From contig NZ_SHLA01000001.1 in the NCBI RefSeq assembly GCF_004217565.1, positions 744,001 through 808,000 of the forward strand: 64,000 bases of DNA, given 5' to 3'. Made by a program: the position numbers and the translations under genes. Below are positions 28,235 to 37,946 of this stretch, piece after piece. This DNA is from Zhihengliuella halotolerans. GTDB lineage: Bacteria; Actinomycetota; Actinomycetes; Actinomycetales; Micrococcaceae. The first letter of the stretch is position 1, and each line of letters starts with the position of its first letter. Below the pieces are notes generated by a model, which ran no database searches, was not told the DNA's origin, and saw nothing but the letters and a program-made list of their open reading frames with translations.

Positions 28235-29953
28235 CTAGAGGCCGAGATCGCCCTGGAATGCGCCGCCTTCGAGACGGGCCTTGAGCGTCTGCAGGAAGCG
28301 CCCTGCGTCAGCCCCGTCGACCAGACGGTGATCGTAGGTCAGCGAGAGGTACATCATGTGGCGGATGGCGATCGTGTCGTCGCCCTCGTCGTTCGTGACG
28401 ACGACGGGACGCTTGACGATGGCGCCCGTTCCGAGGATGGCGACCTGCGGCTGGTTGATGATCGGGGTGTCGAACAGGGCGCCCACGGAGCCGATGTTCG
28501 TGATCGAGAACGTTCCGCCGGAGAGCTCGTTCGGTCCGATCTTGCCGTCGCGGGTGCGTCCCGCGACATCGGCGATCTTGCTCGCCAGGCCGGCGAGGTT
28601 CAGGTCGCCTGCGTCCTGGACGACCGGGACCAGCAGGCCCTTTTCGGTGTCGACGGCAAACGCCAGGTGCTCAGCACCGTGGTACGTGATCTCCTGCTTC
28701 TCCTCGTCGTATTCGGCGTTGAGCGTCGGGTGCTGCTTGAGCGCCTCGGCCACTGCCTTCGCGATGAAGGGGAGGAAGGTCAGGTTGGTCCCGTTGACGG
28801 CCTTGAAGTTGGCCTTGGCGGACGCGCGCAGCTTGGCGACGCGGGTCATGTCGACTTCCTGGACCTGCGTCAGCTGGGTCGAGACGTCGAGCGACTCGCG
28901 CATGCGCCGGGCGATGACCTGACGGATGCGCGGGGCCTTGGCCGTCGTGCCGCGCAGCGACGACGCCTCGACCTTCGGCGCGGCCGGGGCGGAGGGAGCC
29001 GGTGCGGCCGCGGGCGCCGCGGCCGGGGCGGCAGACGCCTTGGCCGAGATGGCCTCTTCGACGTCCTGCTTCCGGATGCGGCCACCGACGCCGGTGCCCT
29101 TGATCGAGTTCAGATCGATGTCGTTCTTGTTGGCCAAGCGGCGGACCAGCGGTGTCACGTAGCCGTCGCCGGCCGACTCCGGAGCAGCGGGGGCCTCCGG
29201 CGTCGAAGCGGCGGCAGGAGTCTCGGCCTTCGGCGCGGGTGCGGCCGGGGCCTCTTCCTTCTCCGGGGCCGGCCTTTCTGCGGGCGTGGGCTCTTCTGAC
29301 TTCGGGGCCTCCGGGGCTGCTGCGGGAGCGGCACCAGAACCGATCAGTGCCAGGACGGCGCCGACCTCAGCCGTGTCGTCCTCGGCGACGCGCGTCTCGA
29401 GCAGCGTGCCGGCCACGGGAGACGGGATCTCGGTGTCGACTTTGTCAGTCGAGACCTCGAGCAGTGGTTCGTCGACGGCGACTTCGTCGCCGACTTCCTT
29501 GAGCCAACGAGTCACGGTGCCCTCGGTCACCGATTCGCCCAGGGCGGGCAGGGTGACCTCGGTGGCGTCGTCGGATGCTGCCGGTGCGGACTCGGCGGCG
29601 GGAGACTCAGCGGCCGGAGCCTCCTCTGCGGGAGCTTCCTTCTCCGCAGGAGCCTCCTTCTCGGCGGGGGCCTCGTCGGCCTCCGGGGCTTCCGCCTCGC
29701 CGGAGTCCGCGCCGGAGCCGTCGCCGATGCGCACGAGCGGGGAACCGACTTCGGCTTCCTCGTCTTCGCCGACGAGGATCTCTTCGATGACGCCGGCGAC
29801 CGGCGACGGGATCTCGGTGTCGACCTTGTCGGTCGACACCTCCACCAGCGGCTCGTCGACCTCAACGCGGTCGCCGACGGCCTTGAGCCAGCGGGTAACA
29901 GTACCTTCGGTGACACTTTCACCGAGGGCGGGCAAGTTCACGGTTTCAGACAT
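28235..29953 (-). CDS. sucB: 2-oxoglutarate dehydrogenase E2 (dihydrolipoamide succinyltransferase)
   Basis: 572 residues. It is the core acyltransferase of a 2-oxo acid dehydrogenase complex. Two nearly identical lipoyl domains (about 3-78 and 130-205) each carry the lipoylated Lys in [16 protein letters not shown]. They are separated by Ala/Pro/Glu linkers. The E3/E1-binding domain (about 268-305) reads [20 protein letters not shown]. The catalytic domain ends with [20 protein letters not shown] (His and Asp of the active site). An AGGAGG Shine-Dalgarno precedes the ATG. In actinobacteria the same E2 often also serves pyruvate dehydrogenase, so the acyl specificity is not certain. lpd lies just upstream on the same strand. 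Confidence 0.94.
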   Translation of the reverse strand: MSETVNLPALGESVTEGTVTRWLKAVGDRVEVDEPLVEVSTDKVDTEIPSPVAGVIEEILVGEDEEAEVGSPLVRIGDGSGADSGEAEAPEADEAPAEKEAPAEKEAPAEEAPAAESPAAESAPAASDDATEVTLPALGESVTEGTVTRWLKEVGDEVAVDEPLLEVSTDKVDTEIPSPVAGTLLETRVAEDDTAEVGAVLALIGSGAAPAAAPEAPKSEEPTPAERPAPEKEEAPAAPAPKAETPAAASTPEAPAAPESAGDGYVTPLVRRLANKNDIDLNSIKGTGVGGRIRKQDVEEAISAKASAAPAAAPAAAPAPSAPAAPKVEASSLRGTTAKAPRIRQVIARRMRESLDVSTQLTQVQEVDMTRVAKLRASAKANFKAVNGTNLTFLPFIAKAVAEALKQHPTLNAEYDEEKQEITYHGAEHLAFAVDTEKGLLVPVVQDAGDLNLAGLASKIADVAGRTRDGKIGPNELSGGTFSITNIGSVGALFDTPIINQPQVAILGTGAIVKRPVVVTNDEGDDTIAIRHMMYLSLTYDHRLVDGADAGRFLQTLKARLEGGAFQGDLGL

Positions 29954-30119
29954 TTCGTCCCCGTCCTCCTATGGACTTGGTTCTCAATCACGGCCGACGG
30001 CGCGGTGGGAGCGGCCTCGAACGACTATTTGCGAGCTTAGTGCAACCGTCGACCAACCAGCCCCTGCGACCGCTGAGATGACGATCGCAGGTGGCAGTGG
30101 TGCGGAGCACCCACGGTCA

Positions 30120-31499
<1,380 letters not shown>

Positions 31500-31656
31500 G
31501 TGAACGCTCCCTCGCGATGTGATGGTCTCCCGAGGATTCGGGATTTGCTATGGGGAAACCGGCGGTGACGGTCGTCGCCACTGGTCCTTGTGGTGTTCTG
31601 TCATGAAGTACCTTAGCCGGATTACACCCTGGGTGGCATCCGGGCAAGACACACGC

Positions 31657-31698
31657 GAAGCCCGTCACGTCGTAAATCAATGCGCCGTGACGGGCTTC
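31657..31698 (-). terminator. Hairpin terminator after pepA
   Basis: A perfect 13-bp stem (GAAGCCCGTCACG / CGTGACGGGCTTC) with a 16-nt loop lies 60 nt past the pepA stop on the minus strand and upstream of lpdA. The rest of 31500-31759 holds no convincing gene. Confidence 0.7.
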
Positions 31699-31759
31699 TC
31701 ACGCTGAATCTCTTTTCATGTGATTTTCGGCGCGCCCTGGTGTGATCCGGACGGTCCGG

Positions 31760-33280
31760 TCAGACCGCCAGGGACTCGGTGTAGGCGACCAGGGTGCGCA
31801 CCATCGTCCCGGTGCCGTTCTTCGGCGTGTAGCCGAAGGCCCCGGAGTCGTTGAACGACGGCCCGGCGATATCGATGTGGGCCCACGGGATCCGGTGGCC
31901 GTCGACTTCGCCGACGAACTCCTGCAGGAAGACGGCCGCGGTCATCATGCCGCCGAAGCGCTCGCCGATGTTGGCTAGGTCAGCGACCTCGGAAGCGATC
32001 GACGGCCGCAGTTCTTCCGGCAGCGGCATCGGCCAGGCGGTTTCGCCGGCGGCGTCCGCCGCCGCCTTGAGCGCGTCGCGGACCTCGTCGTCGCCCATCA
32101 GGCCGGTGGTGCGGCGGCCCAAAGCCACCATCTGGGCGCCGGTTAGGGTCGCGATGTCGAGGACGACGTCGGGCTTCTCCAGGCTGGCGGCGGCGAGGCC
32201 GTCGCCCATGACCAGACGGCCCTCGGCGTCGGTGTTGAGGATCTCGACGGTCTTGCCGTTGAACATCGTCACGACGTCGCCGGGGCGGGTCGCCGATCCG
32301 GAGGGCATGTTCTCCGCGAGGCACAGCCACGCGGTCACCTTCACGGGCAACCCGAGCTCGGCAACGGCGAGCACCGTTTGCAGAGCGGTCGCGGCGCCGG
32401 CCATGTCGGATTTCATGTGGTGCATGTTGGCCGCCGGCTTGATCGAGATGCCGCCGGTGTCGAAGGTGATCCCCTTGCCGACGATGGCCAGGTGCTTTTT
32501 CGGCTTCGACGGGGCGTACTCGACCTTGACCAGGCGCGGCGGCCGGTCGGAGCCGCGTCCGACGCCCATGATGCCGCCGTAGCCGTCCTTCTCGAGGCGC
32601 TTCTCATCGAGCACGGTGACCTTCAGGCGGTGGGCCTTGCCGCCGTCGTACGCCACCTGGGCGAACGTCTCCGGGTAGAGGAGGTTCGAGGACGTGTTGA
32701 CGAGGTCGCGCACGGCGCGCACCGCGCGGCCGACCACGGCAGCGCGCTTGAACGCGGCCGGCAGCTCGGCCTCGACTGCCGCGTCCGTGGCGACGATGCC
32801 CTCGGAAAGCACGGATTCCTCCGATTTCGACGAGCGCAGGCTCTCGAAGCGATAGGCGCCGAGGGCAATACCCTCCGCCACGGCCGCCGCGGAGGCGAGG
32901 TCCGCCGCCGGAAGGGCGAACAGGATCTTCTCGAGGCCCGTCACCTGCCGGGCGACCGAGCCGGCCGCGCGGCGCAGGGTCTCGATATCGACGGAAGCAT
33001 CGGTGACTTTGCCGAGGCCCACGGAGATGACGACGTCGGCCTTCGTCCCATCGCCCGCTGGCAGGCGCACGATCTCGTCGGCCTTGCCGGTCGCGCCGGC
33101 GAGTCGGAGCGCGCGCTCGAGCTCGGCGGTCTCTGCCTTCGGCAGCGGCGAGGCGACGAGGCGCGGGGCCTCCTTGGCGGAGTCCGCGGCGGCCGCCAGG
33201 CCCACTACCAGGGCATCGGCGGAGACACGTTTGATGTCGGTTGAAACGGCCGTTAGTTTCAGGTCGCTGCTAGTGATCAC
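31760..33280 (-). CDS. pepA: Leucyl aminopeptidase (M17 family)
   Basis: 506 residues from GTG 33280, preferred over a longer open frame because the protein then starts VITSSDLKLTAVS at the family's usual length and AAGGA lies upstream. It is a hexameric two-metal exopeptidase removing N-terminal Leu and other residues. The catalytic domain shows GKGITFDTGGISIKP (metal ligands Lys/Asp), MKSDMAGAA, and the signature NTDAEGRLVMGDGLA. The C-terminus AYTESLAV is normal. A terminator hairpin follows. Confidence 0.93.
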   Translation of the reverse strand: MITSSDLKLTAVSTDIKRVSADALVVGLAAAADSAKEAPRLVASPLPKAETAELERALRLAGATGKADEIVRLPAGDGTKADVVISVGLGKVTDASVDIETLRRAAGSVARQVTGLEKILFALPAADLASAAAVAEGIALGAYRFESLRSSKSEESVLSEGIVATDAAVEAELPAAFKRAAVVGRAVRAVRDLVNTSSNLLYPETFAQVAYDGGKAHRLKVTVLDEKRLEKDGYGGIMGVGRGSDRPPRLVKVEYAPSKPKKHLAIVGKGITFDTGGISIKPAANMHHMKSDMAGAATALQTVLAVAELGLPVKVTAWLCLAENMPSGSATRPGDVVTMFNGKTVEILNTDAEGRLVMGDGLAAASLEKPDVVLDIATLTGAQMVALGRRTTGLMGDDEVRDALKAAADAAGETAWPMPLPEELRPSIASEVADLANIGERFGGMMTAAVFLQEFVGEVDGHRIPWAHIDIAGPSFNDSGAFGYTPKNGTGTMVRTLVAYTESLAV

Positions 33281-33420
33281 GAAAACTGAAATCCTTAATG
33301 TCTGGCGCGGGCCCATCCGCTGCCGGACGGTCATCGGGCCGCGATCGAGGGCGGTCCGAAACTATTTAATGGGTCCTTTGCATCGTAACGCCTGCCACAC
33401 CGGCCTCGGCGCGGACCCGC

Positions 33421-33426
33421 TAAAAT
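33421..33426 (+). promoter_or_regulatory. Possible -10 (TAAAAT) for the PAC2 gene
   Basis: TAAAAT at 33421 is followed by a leader of about 115 nt containing the hairpin TTTCGCC-GCTG-GGCGAAA and a GAGAGGAGAG Shine-Dalgarno. No good -35 is seen. Confidence 0.4.
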
Positions 33427-33550
33427 AGAGGGGTTGTTTCGCCGCTGGGCGAAATCAGGCTGCGGTGCGGACGGGGAACAAACCACCGCCGACGCTGGTT
33501 GACGTACGTGGGCCCGTTCGGGCCCGACGAGTGCTGCGAGAGGAGAGAAC

Positions 33551-34468
33551 GTGCTGGATCCATTGTCGCTGATCCGTCTGAACGACGAGGTGGTCGACGA
33601 CGCGTCCCTGCAGGGGCGGGACCTCATCATCGCGCTCGATGGCCACGCCGATGCCGGCCACGTGCTGCGGCAGGTGCGCGGCACGCTCCTCGACGAGCTC
33701 GATGCCCGGCTCGTCGCCACCTTCGATGCGGACCAGCTCATCAACTATCGCGAGCGCCGCCCGCAGATCACGTTCCTCGGGGACCACTTCACCGCGTACC
33801 AGCGACCGCGGATCGAGCTCTACGCGCTCACCGACGGGCTGGGCACTCCCTTCCTGCTGTTGACCGGCCCGGAACCCGACCTCCAGTGGGATCGGTTCGC
33901 GGCCGCCGTCGTGCGGTTGTCGATGGCGCTGAACGTGCGACTGGCCGCGTCCTTCAACGGTGTGCCGATGCCCGTACCCCACACCCGGAGGCTCGGGGTC
34001 ACTGTCTACGGGAACCGGCCGGACCTGGCGGAAGGGGTGACGACGTGGAACCCGACCGCCGAGGTGCCCGCGTCGGCCGCGCACCTCATCGAGCTAGAGC
34101 TGGCACAGCGCGGCCGCGATGTCGTCGGCTTCACGCTGCACGTGCCGCACTATCTCGGCGATGCCGAGTACCCGCAGGTAGCGGTCGCGGCGCTCGAGCA
34201 TTTGGGGGCCGCCATGGGTCTCGGCCTGCCGACGGACCGCCTGCGGGAAGCCGGACGAAGCGTCGGGGAACAGATCGAGTCCCAGGTGGCCGGGTCGCCC
34301 GAGATCCAGCGGATGGTTTCGAAGTTCGAGCAGCGCTTCGACGAGCACGTCCCGCAGCAGGAGCGCCGCTCGCTGCTGCTCGGAGCCGACGAGCAACTGC
34401 CCGACGGCGACGATCTGGGTCACGCGATCGAGGCCTACCTGTCGGGGCGGCGCGCCGAAGACGACTGA
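33551..34468 (+). CDS. PAC2 family protein
   Basis: 305 residues from GTG 33551 with GAGAGGAGAG upstream. PAC2 (proteasome assembly chaperone 2-like) proteins occur across actinobacteria and archaea; the bacterial function is unresolved. Landmarks are IIALDGHADAGHVLRQVRG near the N-terminus, GSSV-type core strands such as PFLLLTGPEPDLQWDRF, and HVPHYLGDAEYPQVA late in the domain. The C-terminal 60 residues are acidic (QQERRSLLLGADEQLPDGDD). It lies upstream of the DUF4192 gene with an independent start. Confidence 0.87.
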   Translation: MLDPLSLIRLNDEVVDDASLQGRDLIIALDGHADAGHVLRQVRGTLLDELDARLVATFDADQLINYRERRPQITFLGDHFTAYQRPRIELYALTDGLGTPFLLLTGPEPDLQWDRFAAAVVRLSMALNVRLAASFNGVPMPVPHTRRLGVTVYGNRPDLAEGVTTWNPTAEVPASAAHLIELELAQRGRDVVGFTLHVPHYLGDAEYPQVAVAALEHLGAAMGLGLPTDRLREAGRSVGEQIESQVAGSPEIQRMVSKFEQRFDEHVPQQERRSLLLGADEQLPDGDDLGHAIEAYLSGRRAEDD

Positions 34469-34571
34469 CGCGCTGATCACGGGCCGTCCACAGGAGTGAG
34501 GGCCGGCGGAAGTTTCCACAGTTCGGGCTCGTGGGCTGTGGGGCGGGGCCGGCGCTCGGCAGGGTGCTGTT

Positions 34572-35774
34572 ATGACAAGACACCCTGCATCCCCGGAACC
34601 CACCACCGATCGCCTGTCCGTCTCGGACTCGCCCAATGTCCTTGCGCTGGTCCCGCACCTTCTCGGCTTCGAACCGGAGCGTTCGCTCGCCCTCCTGCTG
34701 CTCTCCGGTCGGCGCCTCGTGGCGACCCTTCGCGTCGACCTGCCGCGGCCCCAGCGGGACGGGATGACGTCGGAAGCGGACTGCCTCGATTTCTCGGCCC
34801 GGGTCGGGCGCCTGATCGATCCGCTCGTGGACGTCGACGGGGCCCTGCTCGTCGCCTACGGCGAGTCTCCGCCCGGACGGGATCTGCCGCATTCAGACGT
34901 GCTCGAGCACCTCGGAGTATCCCTCGCCCTGGCGGGAGTCTCGGTCGCCGGGGCCTGGTACGTCGGGGGCTCGCGCTGGTTGCACTATGCCTGCCCGCGC
35001 CCGACCTGCTGTCCCGCCGCCGGGCACTCGGTCGACGCGCTGCTCGGGACCGAAGCCAACGCGGAAATGACGTTTCGCGGCAGCGCGCCCAAAGTCGGGG
35101 TCTGGGACGGGACGAACACGCAGCCGTGGCCCGGTCTGGACGACGTCAGGCGAGGCGTCCGGGGGCACCTCGACGGCAGCCGTTCGCGCTACACGCTGCG
35201 CCAGCTGCTCGGTCGCTGGGAGCTGTTGCTGCAGATGCCCGCGGCAGAGGCTGTCGCCGGCCTGAAGGCGGACCCGGACCTCACCGCCACCCTCGTCGCC
35301 AGCCTCCACCGGTACCAGTTGCGCAACATGCTCGTGTCGATGGCCGCCGACGCCAGAGGCTACGCCGACATCCCCCGAGAAGAGGGCGACCTCGGTTACG
35401 ACCCCGATGACATCGGGAGCCTCATGGCGGACTCGCACCGGCTGGCTGAACGGGCCGTTCGATTCATCACGGGCCAGGCCGAAGTCGCCCCCGACTGGCG
35501 GCGGATGGACCGTCTCTGGGACATCGGATACGCGCTTGTCCCCGCAACCGAGGGGCGTGACCGATCCTCGCTGCTGACGATGATGGCGTGGATGGAGTGG
35601 GCGCGCGGGCGGAGTACCGCATCCAAGGCGCTCCTCGAGTGCGGCGGGGGAGTCGATCGCCAGGACGACCTCGCGTTGATCGCGACCACCATGATGAACC
35701 GCGGAGAGTTCGCCACCTGGGTCCAGGACCGGAGTCGGGCCTGGCGCCCGATGGAGGAGCACAAGGCGGCCTAG
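34572..35774 (+). CDS. DUF4192 domain-containing protein
   Basis: 400 residues matching the actinobacterial DUF4192 family, function unknown. The N-terminus has the typical SVSDSPNVLALVPHLLGFEP and ERSLALLLLSGRRLV. A Cys pair occurs in YACPRPTCCPAAGH, and the C-terminal part is mainly helical (MMAWMEWARGRSTASKALLE). There are no membrane segments. CAGGGT ends 6 nt before the ATG and may be a variant leaderless -10. It sits between PAC2 and the primary sigma factor gene, as in related actinobacteria. Confidence 0.87.
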   Translation: MTRHPASPEPTTDRLSVSDSPNVLALVPHLLGFEPERSLALLLLSGRRLVATLRVDLPRPQRDGMTSEADCLDFSARVGRLIDPLVDVDGALLVAYGESPPGRDLPHSDVLEHLGVSLALAGVSVAGAWYVGGSRWLHYACPRPTCCPAAGHSVDALLGTEANAEMTFRGSAPKVGVWDGTNTQPWPGLDDVRRGVRGHLDGSRSRYTLRQLLGRWELLLQMPAAEAVAGLKADPDLTATLVASLHRYQLRNMLVSMAADARGYADIPREEGDLGYDPDDIGSLMADSHRLAERAVRFITGQAEVAPDWRRMDRLWDIGYALVPATEGRDRSSLLTMMAWMEWARGRSTASKALLECGGGVDRQDDLALIATTMMNRGEFATWVQDRSRAWRPMEEHKAA

Positions 35775-35930
35775 TGTTGATCCGTTCCGTTCCCGACCTG
35801 CGCCTACTGATGAACCCATCGGTTGCCATTTCGTGAGACAATGGGACCCGAGACCCCGTTGGGTCCGTGTTTCCGGCCCTCGAGTCACCCTGACAGGTGG
35901 AGCGAGAAATCCAGCTTCTTCACAGAAATT

Positions 35931-35957
35931 GGGAACACCGGAGCGATTGCAGGCGTT
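35931..35957 (+). promoter_or_regulatory. SigR/SigH-like promoter before the primary sigma gene
   Basis: GGGAAC at 35931-35936, then exactly 18 nt and GTT at 35955-35957, match the actinobacterial SigR/SigH promoter pattern (GGAAY-N18/19-GTT). It lies 118 nt before the rpoD GTG in the right orientation. The roughly 300-nt gap 35775-36074 also holds an imperfect hairpin near 35843-35868 and TTGACA at 36009 without a matching -10. Confidence 0.5.
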
Positions 35958-36074
35958 CGACAGTACGAGGACCCTGCGATCGGGACCGCCGTGTGCGGCC
36001 ACCCGGACTTGACAGGGTCATAGTGGCGTTACCCACCGGGAGACTCCACGGATCACACGTGAGGAAGGTTATTC

Positions 36075-37343
36075 GTGCCAGCAACCGAGACAAGTTCTCA
36101 GAACGCCCGGACGCGGGATCAGCAGTCGTCGGCTCCTGCCGCCGAACCAGACGCCCCTCAGGATGAGGAGCTGACGCCGCAGCAGAAGGCGGCCCGCACG
36201 CGGGCACGCAAGAAGGCGGCGGCCGAGGCGTCGGGTACTGCGCCTGCCAAGGCGACCCGGGCGAAGAAGCCGGCGGCCGCTCCGGCTGCGGAGCCTGCGC
36301 CGGCGGCCGAGGCGGCGGAGGAGCAGAAGCCCGCCGCCGACAAGGACGGCAAGCCCGAGGAAGAGAGCCGCGGGTTCGTCCTGACGACGGACGAGGACGA
36401 CGCGCCGCAGCAGCAGGTGCTCGTCGCCGGCGCCACGGCCGACCCCGTGAAGGACTACCTCAAGCAGATCGGCAAGGTCGCCCTGCTGAATGCGGAGCAG
36501 GAAGTGGATCTTGCGCTCCGCATCGAGGCCGGACTCTTCGCGACCCACAAGCTCGCGCAGGGCGGCGACAAGCTCGACAAGCGCCTGCGTTGGGACCTCG
36601 AGCAGGTCGTGCACGACGGCAAGATCGCGAAGAACCACCTCCTCGAGGCGAACCTTCGCCTCGTGGTGTCGCTGGCGAAGCGCTACACGGGCCGCGGCAT
36701 GCTCTTCCTGGACCTCATCCAGGAAGGCAACTTGGGTCTCATCCGTGCCGTCGAGAAGTTCGACTACACCAAGGGCTTCAAGTTCTCGACCTACGCGACC
36801 TGGTGGATCCGTCAGGCGATCACTCGCGCCATGGCCGATCAGGCGCGAACCATCCGCATCCCGGTCCACATGGTCGAGGTCATCAACAAGCTCGCCCGCG
36901 TGCAGCGCCAGATGCTCCAGGACCTCGGCCGCGAGCCCACGCCGGAGGAGCTGGCCAAGGAACTCGACATGACCCCTGAGAAGGTCGTCGAAGTCCAGAA
37001 GTACGGTCGCGAACCCATTTCCCTGCACACGCCGCTCGGCGAAGACGGGGACTCGGAATTCGGCGACCTCATCGAGGACTCCGAAGCGGTCGTGCCGGCC
37101 GACGCGGTCAGTTTCACACTGCTGCAGGAACAGCTGCATTCCGTGCTGGACACGCTCTCGGAGCGGGAGGCCGGCGTCGTCGCCATGCGCTTCGGCCTGA
37201 CCGACGGACAGCCGAAGACTTTAGACGAAATAGGAAAAGTCTACGGAGTGACGCGCGAGCGCATCCGCCAGATAGAGTCCAAGACAATGTCCAAGCTCCG
37301 GCACCCGTCCCGCTCGCAGGTCCTGCGGGACTACCTGGACTAG
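36075..37343 (+). CDS. rpoD: Primary sigma factor of RNA polymerase (SigA/HrdB)
   Basis: 422 residues. It directs core RNA polymerase to housekeeping promoters. A long Ala/Lys/Glu-rich N-terminal region (about 1-110), typical of actinobacterial SigA/HrdB, precedes region 1.2 ([21 protein letters not shown]). Region 2 follows with [37 protein letters not shown] and [17 protein letters not shown]. Region 4 ends with [29 protein letters not shown] Shine-Dalgarno precedes the GTG. Neighbours parE, parC, sepH and dut match the conserved actinobacterial sigA/hrdB region. Confidence 0.98.
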   Translation: MPATETSSQNARTRDQQSSAPAAEPDAPQDEELTPQQKAARTRARKKAAAEASGTAPAKATRAKKPAAAPAAEPAPAAEAAEEQKPAADKDGKPEEESRGFVLTTDEDDAPQQQVLVAGATADPVKDYLKQIGKVALLNAEQEVDLALRIEAGLFATHKLAQGGDKLDKRLRWDLEQVVHDGKIAKNHLLEANLRLVVSLAKRYTGRGMLFLDLIQEGNLGLIRAVEKFDYTKGFKFSTYATWWIRQAITRAMADQARTIRIPVHMVEVINKLARVQRQMLQDLGREPTPEELAKELDMTPEKVVEVQKYGREPISLHTPLGEDGDSEFGDLIEDSEAVVPADAVSFTLLQEQLHSVLDTLSEREAGVVAMRFGLTDGQPKTLDEIGKVYGVTRERIRQIESKTMSKLRHPSRSQVLRDYLD

Positions 37344-37358
37344 TAGACACGCGTCCGT

Positions 37359-37403
37359 GACCGGTGGCCCGGCTCCCTCGTGGGGCCGGGCCACCGGTCT
37401 TTT
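37359..37403 (+). terminator. Strong intrinsic terminator after the sigma gene
   Basis: A perfect 15-bp stem (GACCGGTGGCCCGGC / GCCGGGCCACCGGTC) with an 11-nt loop is followed directly by TTTT. Confidence 0.93.
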
Positions 37404-37434
37404 GCGACGGTCCCGCCGGCCCCGGAACGCACTT

Positions 37435-37462
37435 CGGGGCCGACCCCGAAGGATCGGCCCCG
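37435..37462 (-). terminator. Hairpin after the small zinc protein gene
   Basis: A perfect 9-bp stem CGGGGCCGA / TCGGCCCCG with a 10-nt loop, just past the stop of the minus-strand gene at 37493. Confidence 0.65.
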
Positions 37463-37492
37463 AACGGGTCCTGTCAGCGGTGCCGGATGCGG

Positions 37493-37720
37493 TCAGTCCG
37501 CGTCCAAGAACACCGGCTTCTCGTGGAGCTTGCTGGATTCGTCCTGCCACTCCGCGGTCTGCGGGCGAAGCTTGGCCTCGACCTCGCGTGCGTGGTGTGC
37601 GCAGAAGAGCAGTTCTCCGCCCGAGGTCGCCAAAACCGCGCGCACGTAAGCCTGGGCTCCGCAGCGATCGCAACGATCCAACGCGGTGAGACCACGTGTT
37701 GCCACTGAAGTTGCATTCAT
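37493..37720 (-). CDS. Small zinc-binding protein (DUF7455-like)
   Basis: 75 residues from ATG 37720, chosen because GAGGAGG lies 8 nt upstream. The sequence MNATSVATRGLTALDRCDRC then shows CDRCGAQAYVRAVL and LLFCAHHAREVEAKL: two Cys followed by Cys-x-His-His, a likely zinc site. This is the small protein regularly encoded next to the primary sigma factor gene in actinobacteria (named DUF7455 in recent annotations, recalled). Function unknown. It is divergent from parE. Confidence 0.85.
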   Translation of the reverse strand: MNATSVATRGLTALDRCDRCGAQAYVRAVLATSGGELLFCAHHAREVEAKLRPQTAEWQDESSKLHEKPVFLDAD

Positions 37721-37946
37721 GACGACCTCCTCAATATCGGTAGTACCTAATACAACCAGTTCCGGGCCCCGGATCATCGCAATTCGGACCGCCTTTCGCT
37801 CACCGCGTAGCGATGCATCGCCGGGAATACGGGCCGCAGCGCGCGGCCCGCGGCGAGCCACCGGGCCCGTGTCGACGCCACGGAGTAGGGTTGGAGGGAT
37901 CATCGCAGACCGCGTATCGACGCAGATCCCGAGGAGTTGCAGCCGC

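Noticed and set aside
31519-31707. 62-codon plus-strand frame between lpdA and pepA
   Set aside because: No start signal, no motif, and it runs through the pepA terminator hairpin.
36009-36014. Perfect TTGACA as -35 of a sigma-70-type promoter for rpoD
   Set aside because: No -10 hexamer at 16-19 nt; the following sequence is GC-rich.
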